Assembly: GCA_018524725.1 (NCBI GenBank) | Contig: JAEUWP010000019.1 | Coordinates: forward strand, 1-30,537 | Source of the DNA: Podaxis mareebaensis | Lineage: Eukaryota > Basidiomycota > Agaricomycetes > Agaricales > Agaricaceae | Reading direction: 5' to 3' | Length of the DNA stretch: 30,537 nucleotides | Shown: one piece after another, positions 30,489 through 30,537 of the stretch | Layout of the letters: each line of letters opens with the position of its first letter | Numbering within the stretch: the stretch's first letter is position 1 | Translations under genes and position numbers: made by a program | The notes under the pieces: model-generated | The model's input: the letters and a program-made list of their open reading frames with translations, nothing else | Told to the model about the DNA's origin: nothing | Databases searched by the model: none

Positions 30489-30537
30489 GAAAGCGGTACT
30501 TAGATTATAATACAATCAAGTTTTACAGCTAGAATAA

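Larger units (their letters stand above)
26229..30537 (-). mobile_element. LINE copy 2, near full ORF, running off the window
   Basis: Begins, read leftward from the right edge, with the LINE endonuclease and ends with a 15-base A-tail (T-run at 26229-26243). The tail marks the 3' end and abuts the Plavaka reading frame, so the LINE inserted into that transposon. The 5' UTR and any ORF1 lie outside the window. Only TGA premature stops were found, and the RT segment is open for 355 codons, so this copy is much less decayed than LINE copy 1. Confidence 0.95.

Overview
The window is a graveyard of transposable elements with no convincing intact host gene. The families present are two chromodomain-bearing Ty3/gypsy retrotransposons (chromoviruses), one Ty1/copia element, two copies of one LINE family, and a Plavaka/CACTA-like DNA transposase fragment. 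Together with the strong CpG depletion, this suggests a filamentous fungus, most likely a mushroom-forming basidiomycete. That placement is inferred from recalled family resemblances, not from a search. I saw no tRNA, rRNA or CRISPR.

Layout. 1-440: tandem minisatellites (11 x 34 bp, then about 3 x 23 bp). 441-1617: no recognised gene, one small ORF. About 1618-9165: chromovirus A on the + strand, with repeat-rich leader, gag, pol ending in a chromodomain, and a third ORF with zinc knuckles. No LTR of A was recognised, and its 3' end abuts a copia element. About 9165-10847 and 19109-19560: two halves of one copia element on the - strand. 10848-19103: chromovirus B on the + strand, inserted into that copia element, with two 691-bp LTRs, a 5-bp target duplication, gag, a -1 frameshift site, pol with chromodomain, and an antisense gene with a Zn(II)2Cys6 cluster between pol and the 3' LTR. 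About 19563-23225: 5'-truncated LINE copy 1 (+). 23226-24208: unassigned AT-rich DNA with a 22-bp palindrome. 24209-26228: CACTA-like terminus, unassigned DNA and a Plavaka-type transposase fragment (-). 26229-30537: LINE copy 2 (-), inserted into the Plavaka element and running off the window.

How it fits together. Every coding region is decayed by C-to-T change. Chromovirus A and LINE copy 2 carry only TGA premature stops, as expected from CGA arginine codons losing CpG. Chromovirus B and LINE copy 1 also carry many TAG and some TAA stops, which need CpA-to-TpA change. The two LTRs of B differ mostly by reciprocal TG/CA swaps, the trace of ancestral CpG decayed on opposite strands. The best candidates for something undescribed are the extra cysteine-rich genes carried after pol by both chromoviruses: a sense ORF with tandem zinc knuckles in A, and an antisense ORF with a Zn(II)2Cys6 cluster and coiled coil in B.
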